This document shows, in pieces, positions 16,730-28,641 of a DNA stretch of 64,000 nt; position 1 is the first letter of the stretch, and each line of letters opens with the position of its first letter. Under the pieces are notes generated by a model. The model was not told the DNA's origin, ran no database searches, and saw only the letters and a list, made by a program, of their open reading frames with translations. This DNA comes from Sphingomonas quercus. Its GTDB lineage: Bacteria; Pseudomonadota; Alphaproteobacteria; Sphingomonadales; Sphingomonadaceae. The stretch covers positions 143,730 to 207,729 of the forward strand of contig NZ_JAHKRT010000008.1 of the NCBI RefSeq assembly GCF_018863195.1, in the 5' to 3' direction. The position numbers and the translations under genes were made by a program.

Positions 16730-16806
16730 TGGTCGGGGCGACAGGATTCGAACCTGCGACCCCCAGACCCCCAGTCTGATGCGCTACCAGGCTGCGCTAC
16801 GCCCCG
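16730..16806 (-). tRNA. tRNA-Pro (anticodon GGG)
   Basis: This 77-base cloverleaf has a 7-pair acceptor stem (CGGGGCG/CGCCCCG), a D-arm closed by GCGC/GCGC, the anticodon loop CTGGGGG with anticodon GGG and G37, a T-loop TTCGAAT, and an encoded CCA end. It reads proline codons CCC and CCU. It is divergent from yajC. Confidence 0.96.
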
Positions 16807-16948
16807 ACCAGAGCCGGCGCCTTTAGAGGGCTCGTCGCACTTGTGCAAGCCGGCCCGCCCCATTGCTACCACAAGCCACCCATGTTAGGCGGCCGGCCTT
16901 CCGCAGCCGGGCCTTTTGCCCGGCCCAATTTCAGGCAGTCAGACGATC

Positions 16949-17290
16949 ATGTTCGCCTCGCCCGCATTCGCCCAGACCGCAACCGCAGGGGCCGCATCCG
17001 GCGGCGCCGCCAGCTTCCTGCTGCAGATCGCGCCGCTGCTGTTCATTTTCGTGATCTTCTATTTCCTGCTGATCCGCCCGCAGACGCAGCGCATGAAGAA
17101 GCATCGCGCGATGATCGAGGCGGTGAAGAAGGGCGACAGCGTCGTCACCGGCGGCGGCTTCATCGGCCGCGTTACCCGCGTCGACGAGGACGAGGTCGAG
17201 GTCGAGCTGGCGCCGGGCATGAAGGTAAGGGCGCTGAAGAGCACGCTGTCCGAAGTCCGCCTGCCGGGCGGCAAGCCCGCCAACGACTGA
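16949..17290 (+). CDS. yajC: Preprotein translocase subunit YajC
   Basis: This 113-residue inner-membrane protein is associated with SecDF. It has a single N-terminal membrane helix (about residues 29-46, LLFIFVIFYFLLI) followed by RPQTQRMKKH and the conserved GDSVVTGGGFIGRV segment. ATG 16949 was chosen because the helix then lies at the usual distance. It is the first gene of the yajC-secD-secF operon; secD starts 13 bases after its stop. Confidence 0.95.
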   Translation: MFASPAFAQTATAGAASGGAASFLLQIAPLLFIFVIFYFLLIRPQTQRMKKHRAMIEAVKKGDSVVTGGGFIGRVTRVDEDEVEVELAPGMKVRALKSTLSEVRLPGGKPAND

Positions 17291-17303
17291 TCGGCGGCTC
17301 GCG

Positions 17304-18905
17304 ATGCTTGATTTCCCGCGCTGGAAAGTCCTCTCCATCTGGGGCGTGCTGCTCCTGGGCATCGTCTTTGCGCTGCCGAGCCTGGTGCCCGAGCGCGTCG
17401 CCGACCAGATCCCGCGCTTCCTGCCGCATGCGCGCTTCAACCTCGGCCTCGATCTGTCGGGCGGCAGCCACCTGCTGCTCGAGGCGGACACCGCCGATGT
17501 CGCCCGCCAGCGCGTGGCGACGATGGAAGAGGCGGTCCGCACCGAATTACGCCGCAACACGCCGCGCATCGACATCGGCGAGATCTCGACCGCAAACGGC
17601 CGGCTGAGCTTCATGGTGCGCGACGCCGCCCAGGTCGACGCGGCGGTCGAGAAGGTCCGCGCCATGACCCAGGGCGTCGGCATCACCGGGCAGCGCGACT
17701 GGGACGTCGCGGTCGTCGATTCCACCCGTATCGTCATGACGCCGACCCAGTCGGGCCTTGATTCGGCGGTGAACAGCGCGATGGAGCAGGCGACCGAAGT
17801 CGTCCGCCGCCGCATCGACGAGCTCGGCACGCGCGAACCAACGATCATCCGCCAGGGCGCCTCGCGCATCCTCGTCCAGGTGCCCGGCCTGCAGGACCCG
17901 CAGGCGCTGAAGGCGCTGCTCGGCAAGACCGCCAAGCTCGAGTTCAAGCTGGTCGACCAGACGGTGACGCCGGAGGATCTCGCCGCCGGCCGTGCGCCGA
18001 TCGGCGGACAGCTGCTGCCTTATCCGGACAATCCCCTCGGCGCGAAGGTGATCGCGGTGCAGCGCCGCGCGATCATCAGCGGCGATCAGCTGATCGACGC
18101 CCGCCAGAGCTACGACCAGAACAACATCCCCAACGTCACGATCAGCTTCAACTCCGAGGGTGGCCGCCGCTTCGCGCGGGTGACGCAGGAGAATGTCCAC
18201 AAGCCGTTCGCCATCATCCTCGACAACAGCGTGATCTCGGCGCCGAACATCAACGAGCCGATCCTCGGCGGATCGGCGACGATCAGCGGCAACTTCACGG
18301 TCGATTCCGCCAACCAGCTGGCCATCGCGCTGCGCTCGGGCAAGCTGCCGGTGGCGTTGAAGGTGATCGAGGAGCGCACCGTCGGCCCGCAGCTCGGCGC
18401 CGATTCGATCCATGCCGGCATCCTCGCCTCGGCGATCGCGGCGACGGCGGTGATCGTGTTCATGCTTGTCACCTATGGCCGGTTCGGCGTCTATGCGAAC
18501 CTCGCCGTGATCATCAACATCTTCGTGATCCTTGGCGCGATGGCGATCATGGGCGCGACGCTCACGCTGCCCGGCATCGCCGGCTTCGTGCTGACCATCG
18601 GCACCGCCGTCGATGCCAACGTGCTGATCAACGAACGCATCCGCGAGGAGCGGCGGCGCGGGCGATCGGTCGTGCAGTCGGTCGAGCATGGCTATAAGGA
18701 AGCCAGCCGCACCATCTTCGAAGCGAACGTGACCCACGCCATTGCCGGCCTGATCATGCTGGTGCTGGGCTCCGGGCCGATCAAGGGCTTCGCCGTGGTG
18801 CTGCTGCTCGGCATCGCGACGTCGGTGTTCACCGCCGTCACCTTCACCCGGATGCTCGTTGCCGGCTGGTTGCGCCGCGCGCGGCCGTCCGAGATCCATA
18901 TCTGA
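17304..18905 (+). CDS. secD: Protein translocase subunit SecD
   Basis: SecD is an RND-type inner-membrane protein that uses the proton gradient to help pull secreted proteins through SecYEG. One helix lies near the N-terminus (VLSIWGVLLLGIVFALPSL), followed by LGLDLSGGSHLLLE (the D1 motif), a large periplasmic domain and five further helices. The conserved TIGTAVDANVLINERIREE segment carries the key Asp for proton coupling. The protein is 533 residues, a normal size. Confidence 0.97.
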   Translation: MLDFPRWKVLSIWGVLLLGIVFALPSLVPERVADQIPRFLPHARFNLGLDLSGGSHLLLEADTADVARQRVATMEEAVRTELRRNTPRIDIGEISTANGRLSFMVRDAAQVDAAVEKVRAMTQGVGITGQRDWDVAVVDSTRIVMTPTQSGLDSAVNSAMEQATEVVRRRIDELGTREPTIIRQGASRILVQVPGLQDPQALKALLGKTAKLEFKLVDQTVTPEDLAAGRAPIGGQLLPYPDNPLGAKVIAVQRRAIISGDQLIDARQSYDQNNIPNVTISFNSEGGRRFARVTQENVHKPFAIILDNSVISAPNINEPILGGSATISGNFTVDSANQLAIALRSGKLPVALKVIEERTVGPQLGADSIHAGILASAIAATAVIVFMLVTYGRFGVYANLAVIINIFVILGAMAIMGATLTLPGIAGFVLTIGTAVDANVLINERIREERRRGRSVVQSVEHGYKEASRTIFEANVTHAIAGLIMLVLGSGPIKGFAVVLLLGIATSVFTAVTFTRMLVAGWLRRARPSEIHI

Positions 18906-18917
18906 GGAGGGCGGGCC

Positions 18918-19892
18918 ATGCGTCTCCTGAAGCTCGTCCCCGACAATACCAATATCGGCTTCGTCCGCATCCGCCACATCGCCTTCGCGGTGACGGCGCT
19001 GTTGACGATCGCCGCGATCGGACTGGTGTTCGCGCGCGGCCTCAATCTCGGCGTCGATTTCGTCGGCGGCCTGATGGTCGAGGCGAAGTTCACCAGGCCC
19101 GCCGAACTCGACAGGGTCCGCGCCTCGGTGGATCGGCTGGGCGTCGGCGATGCCCAGCTCCAGCAGATCGGCGATCCCAACACCGTCTCGATCCGCCTGC
19201 CGCTGCCCACCTCCACCGACGAAGGCGCGACCAACGCCGTCGTCAAATCGGTGCAGGGGGCGCTGACCCGCGAATATCCTGGCGTGATGTTCAATCGCGC
19301 CGAGACCGTGTCGGGCAAGGTTTCCGGCGAGCTGATCTTCAACGGCGTGCTCGCGGTGATGCTCGCGATCATCGGCATCGCGATCTTCTCGTGGCTGCGC
19401 TACGAATGGCAGTTCGGCATCTCGACCGCCGTCGCCATCATCCATGACGTGCTGATGACGCTCGGTTTCTTCGCGCTGACCCGCTTCGAGTTCGATCTGA
19501 ACATCGTCGCCGCGGTGCTGACGATCATCGGCTATTCGATCAACGACAAGATGGTCATCGACGATCGCATCCGCGAGAATATGCGCAAGTACCGCAAGAT
19601 GGACATGAAGACGCTGATCGACCTGTCCGTGAACGAGACGCTGCCACGCACCGTGATGACGTCGATCACGGTGATGCTGGCGCTCGGCGCGCTGCTGCTC
19701 TTCGGCGGCCACGTGCTGCGCGGCTTCACCGCGGCGATGATGCTGGGCATCGTCGTCGGCACCTATTCGTCGATCTATGTCTCGTCCTCGCTGCTCATCT
19801 CGCTGGGGCTGGACCCGCAGACGAGCGCGCAGAAGAAGCCCGCGGCGAGCGCGGTCAGCGGCGCCGAGCGCATCGGCAAGCGCGAGGGATAA
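18918..19892 (+). CDS. secF: Protein translocase subunit SecF
   Basis: SecF is the smaller partner of SecD. It has a first membrane helix near residues 21-41, then LNLGVDFVGGLMVE, a short periplasmic domain and five more helices, including IIGYSINDKMVIDDRIRENM with the conserved Asp pair. At 324 residues it is typical. It starts 12 bases after secD with the GAGG of 'ctgaggagggc' as ribosome-binding site, so the two are made together. Confidence 0.97.
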   Translation: MRLLKLVPDNTNIGFVRIRHIAFAVTALLTIAAIGLVFARGLNLGVDFVGGLMVEAKFTRPAELDRVRASVDRLGVGDAQLQQIGDPNTVSIRLPLPTSTDEGATNAVVKSVQGALTREYPGVMFNRAETVSGKVSGELIFNGVLAVMLAIIGIAIFSWLRYEWQFGISTAVAIIHDVLMTLGFFALTRFEFDLNIVAAVLTIIGYSINDKMVIDDRIRENMRKYRKMDMKTLIDLSVNETLPRTVMTSITVMLALGALLLFGGHVLRGFTAAMMLGIVVGTYSSIYVSSSLLISLGLDPQTSAQKKPAASAVSGAERIGKREG

Positions 19893-19899
19893 GGGGCGC

Positions 19900-20280
19900 A
19901 TGCCCCGCCTCGAGCTGGAACGCCAGGCCAGCGGCCCGCAGATTCGCGGCTTCACCGCCGCAGGTGGCTTCAGGGTGGACGAAGGCGTGTTCCCGCGCGG
20001 CCTGCTGATCACCAGCGCATTTGCGCGCGACTGGTCGCCGCCGCCGCTCGACGCGCTCGGCGAGGCGGACCTCGCAGCGCTGCTCGATCCGCAGCCGGAA
20101 TTCCTCCTGCTCGGCACCGGCCCGGCCCAGGCGCAGCCCGTGCCGGCGCTTCGCAAGGCGCTGGAGGCGAGGGGGCTCGGCATCGAGGCGATGGACAGCC
20201 GCGCCGCCGCCCGCCTGTGGGGCGTGCTCCGCGCCGAAGGCCGGGTGATCGGCGCCGCGCTTTACCCGCTCAGCCAATGA
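19900..20280 (+). CDS. Mth938-like (DUF498) domain protein
   Basis: This 126-residue soluble protein has the Mth938/NDUFAF3 fold. The pattern LITSAFARDW near residue 37 and PEFLLLGTGPAQ in the middle are typical. Bacterial members commonly lie after secF; the mitochondrial homologue NDUFAF3 is a complex I assembly factor, but a bacterial role is not established. It starts 7 bases after secF and is presumably co-transcribed. Confidence 0.85.
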   Translation: MPRLELERQASGPQIRGFTAAGGFRVDEGVFPRGLLITSAFARDWSPPPLDALGEADLAALLDPQPEFLLLGTGPAQAQPVPALRKALEARGLGIEAMDSRAAARLWGVLRAEGRVIGAALYPLSQ

Positions 20281-20352
20281 CGCCGTTCAGCCGCCACTCA
20301 GGCCGCCGCGGCCATCTTCCAACCCGTTACGCCTTCCGCTAGGACCACGGCC

Positions 20353-21132
20353 ATGCGTCTTCCCCTTCGTCCGCTCGCCCTGATCCTGATCGCCGCGGCC
20401 CTGCCGCTCGCCGGATGCGCGTCCAATCGCAACAAGGCCGACACGCGTTACGTCGCCCGTGACGTCGACACGCTGTACAATGCCGCCAAATATCAGCTCG
20501 ACCGCGGCCGTTACCCGACCGCCGCCGCGCTGTTCGACGAGGTGGAGCGCCAGCATCCCTATTCGATCTGGGCCCGCCGTTCGCAGCTGATGAGCGCGTT
20601 CAGCTATTATCTCGCCCGCGATTATTCCAAATCGGCGGAGAGCGCGCAGCGCTTCCTGTCGATCCATCCGGGCAACAAGGATGCGCCCTACGCCCTCTAT
20701 CTGATCGCGGTCGATTATTACGAGCAGATCGAGGACGTGCAGCACGACCAGAAGATCACCCAGCAGGCGCTGGACGCGATGGGCGAGCTGATCCGCCGCT
20801 ATCCGGACAGCAACTATGCCGCCGACGCCCGCCTCAAGGTCGACCTGATCAATGATCACCTCGCCGGCAAGGAGATGGAGATCGGTCGATTCTATCAGCG
20901 CCGTGCTGACTGGCTGGCCTCGGTGATCCGCTTCCGCAGCGTGATCGACAAATATCAGACCTCCAGCCACGTGCCGGAAGCGCTCATGCGGCTTACCGAA
21001 TCCTATCTGGCGCTGGGCGTGCCGGAAGAGGCGAAGCGCGCTGCCGCCGTGCTCGGCTCCAACTATCCGGGCACCGAATGGTATGAGCATGCCTATCGCC
21101 TGATGCAGCAGAAGGGCGTGTCCGCGTCCTGA
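20353..21132 (+). CDS. bamD: Outer membrane assembly lipoprotein BamD
   Basis: BamD is the essential lipoprotein of the BAM complex that inserts beta-barrel proteins. A lipoprotein signal ends in LPLAGC (acylated Cys at 22), followed by TPR repeats: LYNAAKYQLDRGRYPTAAALFDEVE and HPYSIWARRSQLM match family positions. It has 259 residues. It lies between the Sec accessory operon and recN, an order seen in other alphaproteobacteria. Confidence 0.94.
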   Translation: MRLPLRPLALILIAAALPLAGCASNRNKADTRYVARDVDTLYNAAKYQLDRGRYPTAAALFDEVERQHPYSIWARRSQLMSAFSYYLARDYSKSAESAQRFLSIHPGNKDAPYALYLIAVDYYEQIEDVQHDQKITQQALDAMGELIRRYPDSNYAADARLKVDLINDHLAGKEMEIGRFYQRRADWLASVIRFRSVIDKYQTSSHVPEALMRLTESYLALGVPEEAKRAAAVLGSNYPGTEWYEHAYRLMQQKGVSAS

Positions 21133-21218
21133 CGGTTGCCAGCGAACGGGAGGGGCCGCCTGCGCACCTTCTTCACCCTCGCTTCCACCTGTGGCGATCA
21201 GGCCCTAGATAGGTCGCG

Positions 21219-22880
21219 ATGCTGACCAATCTGGCCATTCGCGACGTGGTGCTGATCGAGGCGCTGGAGCTTGATTTCGGCGACGGCCTTGCCGCGCTGA
21301 CCGGCGAGACCGGCGCCGGCAAGTCGATATTGCTCGATGCCCTCGGCCTTGCGCTCGGCGCGCGCGCCGATAGCGGGCTGGTGCGGCAGGGGGCTGGGCA
21401 GGCCGCCGTCACCGCCGGCTTCGATCTGCCCTCCGGTCATCCCGCCTTCGCCACCCTCGACGAGGCCGGCCTGGCCGTCGAGCCAGGCGAGGCGCTGACC
21501 ATCCGCCGCATCGTCAAGGCCGACGGCGGCAGCCGCGCCTGGGTGAATGATCAGCCCGCCTCGGCCGGTCTGCTGCGCGAGCTGGGCCAGCGGCTGGTGG
21601 AGATTCACGGCCAGCACGACGATCGCGGCCTGCTCGACGCGCGCGGCCATCGTGATCTGCTCGATGCCTTCGGCCGGCTCGATCGCGCCGCCGTCGCCAC
21701 CGCCTTTCGCGCCTGGAAGGCGGCGGCCGAGGCGCATGCCGACGCCGAGGCCGCGCTCGATACCGCCCAGCGCGATCAGGATTATCTGACCCACGCCGTC
21801 GACGAGCTGACCCGTTTCGGGCCGGAGCCCGGCGAGGAGGCGATCCTGTCCGAGCGGCGGGCCGGCATGCAGAAGGGGGCGCGCCTCGCCGAGGATCTGG
21901 CGCTGGTCAATGAGCATCTCGACGGTTCGGACGGCGCGCTCGCCCAGCTCCGTCAGGCCGCCCGCCGCCTCGATCGGCTCGGCGCGGAGCATCCGTTGCT
22001 GGCCGAGGCGCTCGCCGCGCTCGACCGAGCCGTGATCGAGGCCGGGGAAGCCGAGGAGAAACTGGGCCTCGCCGGCGACGCGCTGGCCTTCGACCCCGCC
22101 CGGCTGGAGGCCGACGAGACCCGCCTGTTCGAGCTGCGCGCGCTCGCCCGCAAGCATCGCGTCCAGCCGGACGAGCTAGCGGCGCTCGCCGCCGATCTGG
22201 CCGGCCGGCTTGCCGCGATCGAGGCCGGCGGCGAGGGACTGGCCGCGCTGGCCGCCGCCGAGGCGAGCGCGCGCGCCGCCTATCTCGACGCCGCCGCCAC
22301 CCTTAGCGCAGGGCGCGAGCTTGCCGCCGCCCGGCTCGACGCGGCGGTGGCAGCGGAGCTGGCGCCGCTCAAGCTCGACGCCGCCCGCTTCCGCACCCGC
22401 ATCGAGCCGTTGCCCGACACCGGCTGGGGCGCGGCCGGGCAGGACCGGGTGGAATTTCTGATCTCCACCAACCCCGGCGCGCCCTTCGCGCCGCTCGCCA
22501 AGATCGCCTCGGGAGGCGAGCTGTCCCGCTTCATCCTCGCGCTCAAGGTGGCGTTGGCCGAGGAGGGCGGCGCGGCGACGATGATCTTCGACGAGATTGA
22601 TCGCGGCGTCGGCGGCGCGGTGGCGTCGGCGATCGGCGAGCGGCTGGCGCGGCTGGCGACGCGCGCCCAGATCCTCGTCGTCACCCACAGCCCGCAGGTG
22701 GCGGCGCGCGCCGCCCGCCAATTCCTCATCGCCAAGGCGCATGACGGGCATGTCACGCGCACCTCGGTCCACGCCCTGGCGCCCGCCGAGCGGCACGAGG
22801 AGATCGCCCGCATGCTTTCCGGCGCCGAGGTCACCGACGAGGCGCGGGCGCAGGCGCGGCGGCTGCTCGAGGTGGCCTAA
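21219..22880 (+). CDS. recN: DNA repair protein RecN
   Basis: RecN is an SMC-like ATPase that acts in double-strand break repair. Walker A is TGETGAGKS (28-36). A long coiled coil occupies the middle. The C-terminal half has the ABC signature in KIASGGELSRFILALK and Walker B in MIFDEIDRGVGG. At 553 residues it is a normal length. An SOS box is not evident upstream, though GC-rich alphaproteobacterial LexA sites differ from the E. coli consensus. Confidence 0.96.
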   Translation: MLTNLAIRDVVLIEALELDFGDGLAALTGETGAGKSILLDALGLALGARADSGLVRQGAGQAAVTAGFDLPSGHPAFATLDEAGLAVEPGEALTIRRIVKADGGSRAWVNDQPASAGLLRELGQRLVEIHGQHDDRGLLDARGHRDLLDAFGRLDRAAVATAFRAWKAAAEAHADAEAALDTAQRDQDYLTHAVDELTRFGPEPGEEAILSERRAGMQKGARLAEDLALVNEHLDGSDGALAQLRQAARRLDRLGAEHPLLAEALAALDRAVIEAGEAEEKLGLAGDALAFDPARLEADETRLFELRALARKHRVQPDELAALAADLAGRLAAIEAGGEGLAALAAAEASARAAYLDAAATLSAGRELAAARLDAAVAAELAPLKLDAARFRTRIEPLPDTGWGAAGQDRVEFLISTNPGAPFAPLAKIASGGELSRFILALKVALAEEGGAATMIFDEIDRGVGGAVASAIGERLARLATRAQILVVTHSPQVAARAARQFLIAKAHDGHVTRTSVHALAPAERHEEIARMLSGAEVTDEARAQARRLLEVA

Positions 22881-22893
22881 GGGGGCGCAGACG

Positions 22894-24465
22894 ATGCGGG
22901 GAGCCTGGCGCGGGGGATTGATCGGGATGGTCGCGGCGCTATCGGGCGCCGCTCCCGCTTCGGCCGCGTGGATGGAGGCGCGGAGCGATCACTTCCTGAT
23001 CTATTCCGACAGCAGCGAACGCGCGATCCGCGAGTTCGCCACCCGGCTCGAGCGGTTCGACAAGGGCATGCGCTATCTGCACAAGCTGCCCGACGCGCCT
23101 TCCGACAAGGCCAATCGCCTCACCGTCTTCGTCGTCTCCGATACCGATGTCGTGCGCCGGCTCTGCCTTGGCGCGGCGGAGAAACGGCCCGGCTGCCAGA
23201 ATGTCGGCGGCTTTTATCAGCCGCGCGCCACCGGATCGGTCGCCTTTACGCCCGAAATGGCCGGACGCGGCGGCCAGTTCGACATGAACGCGCAGCTCGT
23301 GCTGCTTCACGAATATGCCCATCATTTCATGATGCGCAATTTCAACGCCGCCTATCCTGCGTGGTACATCGAGGGGTTCGCGGAGTTCAATTCGACAGCC
23401 AGCTTCCAGAAGGACGGCTCGATCGGCTTCGGCAAGCCGGCCATGCATCGCGCCGTCGGCCTGCTGCGCGGGCTGCAAATGTCGATGAAGGAGATCATGG
23501 CCGCCGACGTGCTGGCACTGCCGCCGGGCAAGCGCGAATCCGTCTATGGCCGCGGCTGGCTGCTCACCCATTATCTGACCTTCTCCGACGAGCGGGCCGG
23601 CCAGCTCGAAGCCTATCTGAAGGCGATCAACAGCGGCAAACCCAATATCGAGGCGGCGACCGCGGCGTTCGGCGATCTGGACAGGCTCGACCGCGACCTC
23701 GACGCCTATCTGCGCGGCGCGCGGATGAAATATGTGAACCTTGCCCCCGACGTCGTCCCGGTCGGCGCGATCGCCGTGCGCGCGCTGACCGCCGGCGAAG
23801 TGGCGGTGATGCCGGTGCGCATGCGTTCGGCGCGCGGCGTGACGGCGGCGGAGGCGCAGGATGTGGTGCTCGACGCGCGCAAGCGCGCCGCGCCCTATCC
23901 GGACGACGCCGGCGCGCAGAATGTGCTCGCCGAGGCCGAATATGACGCGGGCAACGACACCCTCGCCGGACAGGCCGTCGACCGCGCGCTCGCGGCCGCG
24001 CCGGAGGACCAGCACGCGCTCATCTACAAGGGGCTGATTTCGCTCAGAAGTGCGGCGATGGCCCGCAAGAAAGACCCCGCGGTGTGGAGCGAGGCGCGCG
24101 GCTGGTTCGTCAAGGCCAACCGGCTGGAGCCGGACGCCGCCCCGCCGCTGCTCTATTATTACCAGAGCTATGTCGCCCAGGGGCTCGCCCCGACACGCAA
24201 CGCCGTGACCGGACTGGAGCGCGCTTTCGAGGTGGCGCCACAGGCCATGGAACTGCGCATCCTGCTGGCGCGCCAGTCCCTGAACGATGGCGATGCCAAG
24301 ACGGCGCGGGCGCTGCTGCTGCCGCTCGCTTTCGATCCGCACGGGCCAGCGGCGGGCCCGGCGACCCGTCTGATCGCGATGATCGACGCCGGGCAGGCGG
24401 TCGAGGCCAGCCGGCTGCTCGGTGCCGTCGGCGGCAAGCCGGCCGAGAGCGACGCGCCCCGTTGA
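22894..24465 (+). CDS. Secreted HEXXH metallopeptidase-like protein with TPR-like C-terminus
   Basis: This 523-residue protein starts with a signal peptide (about residues 1-25, ending APASAA). Residues 139-143 are HEYAH, and about 20 residues on WYIEGFAEF supplies Glu 160 and Glu 164. HEXXH followed by Glu is the zinc site of gluzincin (peptidase MA-like) proteases. The C-terminal half is alpha-helical with repeats typical of TPRs (QNVLAEAEYDAGNDTLAG; QHALIYKGLISLRSAAM). It lies 13 bases after recN and 31 bases before ligA, so it is probably co-expressed. The substrate is unknown. Confidence 0.75.
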   Translation: MRGAWRGGLIGMVAALSGAAPASAAWMEARSDHFLIYSDSSERAIREFATRLERFDKGMRYLHKLPDAPSDKANRLTVFVVSDTDVVRRLCLGAAEKRPGCQNVGGFYQPRATGSVAFTPEMAGRGGQFDMNAQLVLLHEYAHHFMMRNFNAAYPAWYIEGFAEFNSTASFQKDGSIGFGKPAMHRAVGLLRGLQMSMKEIMAADVLALPPGKRESVYGRGWLLTHYLTFSDERAGQLEAYLKAINSGKPNIEAATAAFGDLDRLDRDLDAYLRGARMKYVNLAPDVVPVGAIAVRALTAGEVAVMPVRMRSARGVTAAEAQDVVLDARKRAAPYPDDAGAQNVLAEAEYDAGNDTLAGQAVDRALAAAPEDQHALIYKGLISLRSAAMARKKDPAVWSEARGWFVKANRLEPDAAPPLLYYYQSYVAQGLAPTRNAVTGLERAFEVAPQAMELRILLARQSLNDGDAKTARALLLPLAFDPHGPAAGPATRLIAMIDAGQAVEASRLLGAVGGKPAESDAPR

Positions 24466-24487
24466 GTTCGTTCGCACCTCCGCCTAG

Positions 24488-26623
<2,136 letters not shown>

Positions 26624-26684
26624 AAATCCGCATCGCGGCCCCGGGGCGATTTACTTTTACCCGCCGTTACGCTGAAAAGAGCGC

Positions 26685-28592
26685 ATGCCGACCATAATAA
26701 CGCCGGGCAAGACGCCGTGGCTCCCGCTTTTGGGGCTGGCGGTGGTGTTCCTCGCCGCGGCCGGCGCCTTCTGGCTGGTGCAGAGTGAGCGCAATGCGAG
26801 TCGCTGGGTCGCCCATACGATCAGCGCCCAGCTCGCCGTGTCGCGATTCGAGGGCGAGCTGGTCCGTTATGAATCAGCCTATCGCGGCTATGTGATCCGG
26901 CCGTCGCCGCCGCTGTTCCGCGAGATCGTCGCCAGCCGACGCTCGGCCTATGCGACATTCGAGCAGATGAAGGCCGATCTGCGTGACAATCCCGCCCAGC
27001 GCGCGCGCCTTGAGCGGCTTGGCCCGCTCCTCGACGAGAAGGTCGCAACCGGCGTGCGCTGGATCAGGGTGCGCCGCGAAGGCAGGCTCGCCGAGGAACT
27101 GGGTCGCGACCGCAGTGAGCGCGGACGCATTCTCACCGCGATGATCCGCACCGAGACGGCGGAACTGAGGGCCGAGGAGGAAAGGCTGCTCCGCGTCCGC
27201 CAGAGCGAGGCGCAGCGCCTGTCCGCCGCGATCAGCTCCGGCCTCGCCGGGGCGGTGCTGCTGGTGATGATCGTCGCCGTGTTGATGGTGCGCGACGCCA
27301 ATGTCCGCGGGCGGGCGATGGCCGAATCCCGCGACGAGGCGATCGCCGCGCAGGAGGCGGCGATTGCCGCCGCCAAGGCCCAGGAAGAGGCGGAAGACAA
27401 GCTCCGTCAGATGCAGAAGATGGAGGCGGTCGGCCAGCTGACCGGCGGAATAGCGCATGATTTCAACAACATGCTGGCGATCGTCATCGGCAGCCTCGAT
27501 CTCGCCAGCCGTCGCCTGGAGGACCCCGAGCGGTTGAAGCGCGCCATCTCCAACGCCCGCGAGGGCGCGGAACGGGCGGCGGCGCTGACCGGGCGGCTGC
27601 TCGCCTTCTCCCGCCAGAGCCCGCTGGCGCCGGTGCCGATCGACGCCAACCGGCTCGTCTCCGGCATGTCGGAGCTGCTGCGCCGCACGCTTGGCGAGCA
27701 TATCGCCATCGAGGCGGTGCTGGCCGGCGGGCTGTGGCCGACCTTCGCCGATCCGGGCGAGGTGGAGAATGCGCTGCTCAACCTCGCCGTCAACGCTCGT
27801 GACGCAATGGCCGGAGCCAAGCTCTGCAAGCTCACCATCGAGACCGCCAACGCCCATTTCGACGATCGCACCGCACGTGAGCGGATCGAGGTGCAGCCCG
27901 GCCAATATGTGATGATCGGCGTCACCGATACCGGCTGCGGCATGGCGCCAGAGGTGATCGAGCGCGCCTTCGATCCGTTCTTCACCACCAAGGAGGTGGG
28001 CAAGGGCACCGGCCTCGGCCTTTCCCAGGTGTTCGGCTTCGCCAAGCAATCGGGCGGCCATGCGGCGATCTATTCGGAGCCCGGCCACGGGACCACCGTG
28101 AAGCTCTATCTGCCGCGCTATCACGGCCCCGCCACCGTGCTGGAGATGCCCGCCGCGACGCCGGCGCCGCGCAGCAGCGACGGCATGCCGCTGGGCAGCG
28201 CCGACGAAATCATCCTCGTCTGCGAGGACGAGCAGCGCGTGCGGCATTTCTCCGTCGATGCCCTGCGCGAGCTTGGCTACACCGCCCTTTCGGCAACCGA
28301 GGGCACGGACGCGCTGCGCCTGCTGACCGAAGTGCCGGGCGTGGTGATGCTGTTCACCGACATCGTCATGCCGGGCATCAGCGGCCGCGTGCTCGCCGAT
28401 CGCGCGCGGGAGATCAGGCCCGAGCTGAAAGTGCTCTACACCACCGGCTACACCCGCAATGCCGTTGTCCATAATGGCATGCTCGATCCGGGCGTCGCCT
28501 TCCTCGCCAAGCCGTTCACGATGAGCCAGCTCGCCAACAAGGTGCGCGACGTGCTGGACGGGCGCGGCGCGAACCGCCCGCCCGTCGCCTGA
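26685..28592 (+). CDS. Hybrid sensor histidine kinase with CHASE3-like sensor
   Basis: This is a 635-residue inner-membrane hybrid kinase. Two membrane helices (about 12-32 and 184-204) flank a helical periplasmic region that looks like CHASE3. A coiled coil leads to HisKA with H258 in GGIAHDFNNML, then an HATPase domain (N, G1 DTGCGM, G2 GKGTGLGLS). A C-terminal receiver has Asp 559 in FTDIVMPG. No partner regulator gene is adjacent; the nearest lone receiver is at 54889. Its input and output are unknown. Confidence 0.9.
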   Translation: MPTIITPGKTPWLPLLGLAVVFLAAAGAFWLVQSERNASRWVAHTISAQLAVSRFEGELVRYESAYRGYVIRPSPPLFREIVASRRSAYATFEQMKADLRDNPAQRARLERLGPLLDEKVATGVRWIRVRREGRLAEELGRDRSERGRILTAMIRTETAELRAEEERLLRVRQSEAQRLSAAISSGLAGAVLLVMIVAVLMVRDANVRGRAMAESRDEAIAAQEAAIAAAKAQEEAEDKLRQMQKMEAVGQLTGGIAHDFNNMLAIVIGSLDLASRRLEDPERLKRAISNAREGAERAAALTGRLLAFSRQSPLAPVPIDANRLVSGMSELLRRTLGEHIAIEAVLAGGLWPTFADPGEVENALLNLAVNARDAMAGAKLCKLTIETANAHFDDRTARERIEVQPGQYVMIGVTDTGCGMAPEVIERAFDPFFTTKEVGKGTGLGLSQVFGFAKQSGGHAAIYSEPGHGTTVKLYLPRYHGPATVLEMPAATPAPRSSDGMPLGSADEIILVCEDEQRVRHFSVDALRELGYTALSATEGTDALRLLTEVPGVVMLFTDIVMPGISGRVLADRAREIRPELKVLYTTGYTRNAVVHNGMLDPGVAFLAKPFTMSQLANKVRDVLDGRGANRPPVA

Positions 28593-28641
28593 CCGTCCGG
28601 CCAGATTGGGCGGCATGGCGGGCCATGATAGGCTGCGGGCC

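Noticed and set aside
16693..16790. Possible attachment-site duplication at tRNA-Pro (GACCCCCAG in the tRNA and just downstream)
   Set aside because: Only 9 bases are shared, there is no integrase and no foreign-looking DNA nearby; the downstream copy is better explained as part of a hairpin.
17547..20183. Very long minus-strand open frame (878 codons) opposite secD-secF
   Set aside because: It is antisense to well-conserved secDF. Such frames arise from GC-rich third positions; its translation is rich in Arg, His, Asp and Gly without motifs.
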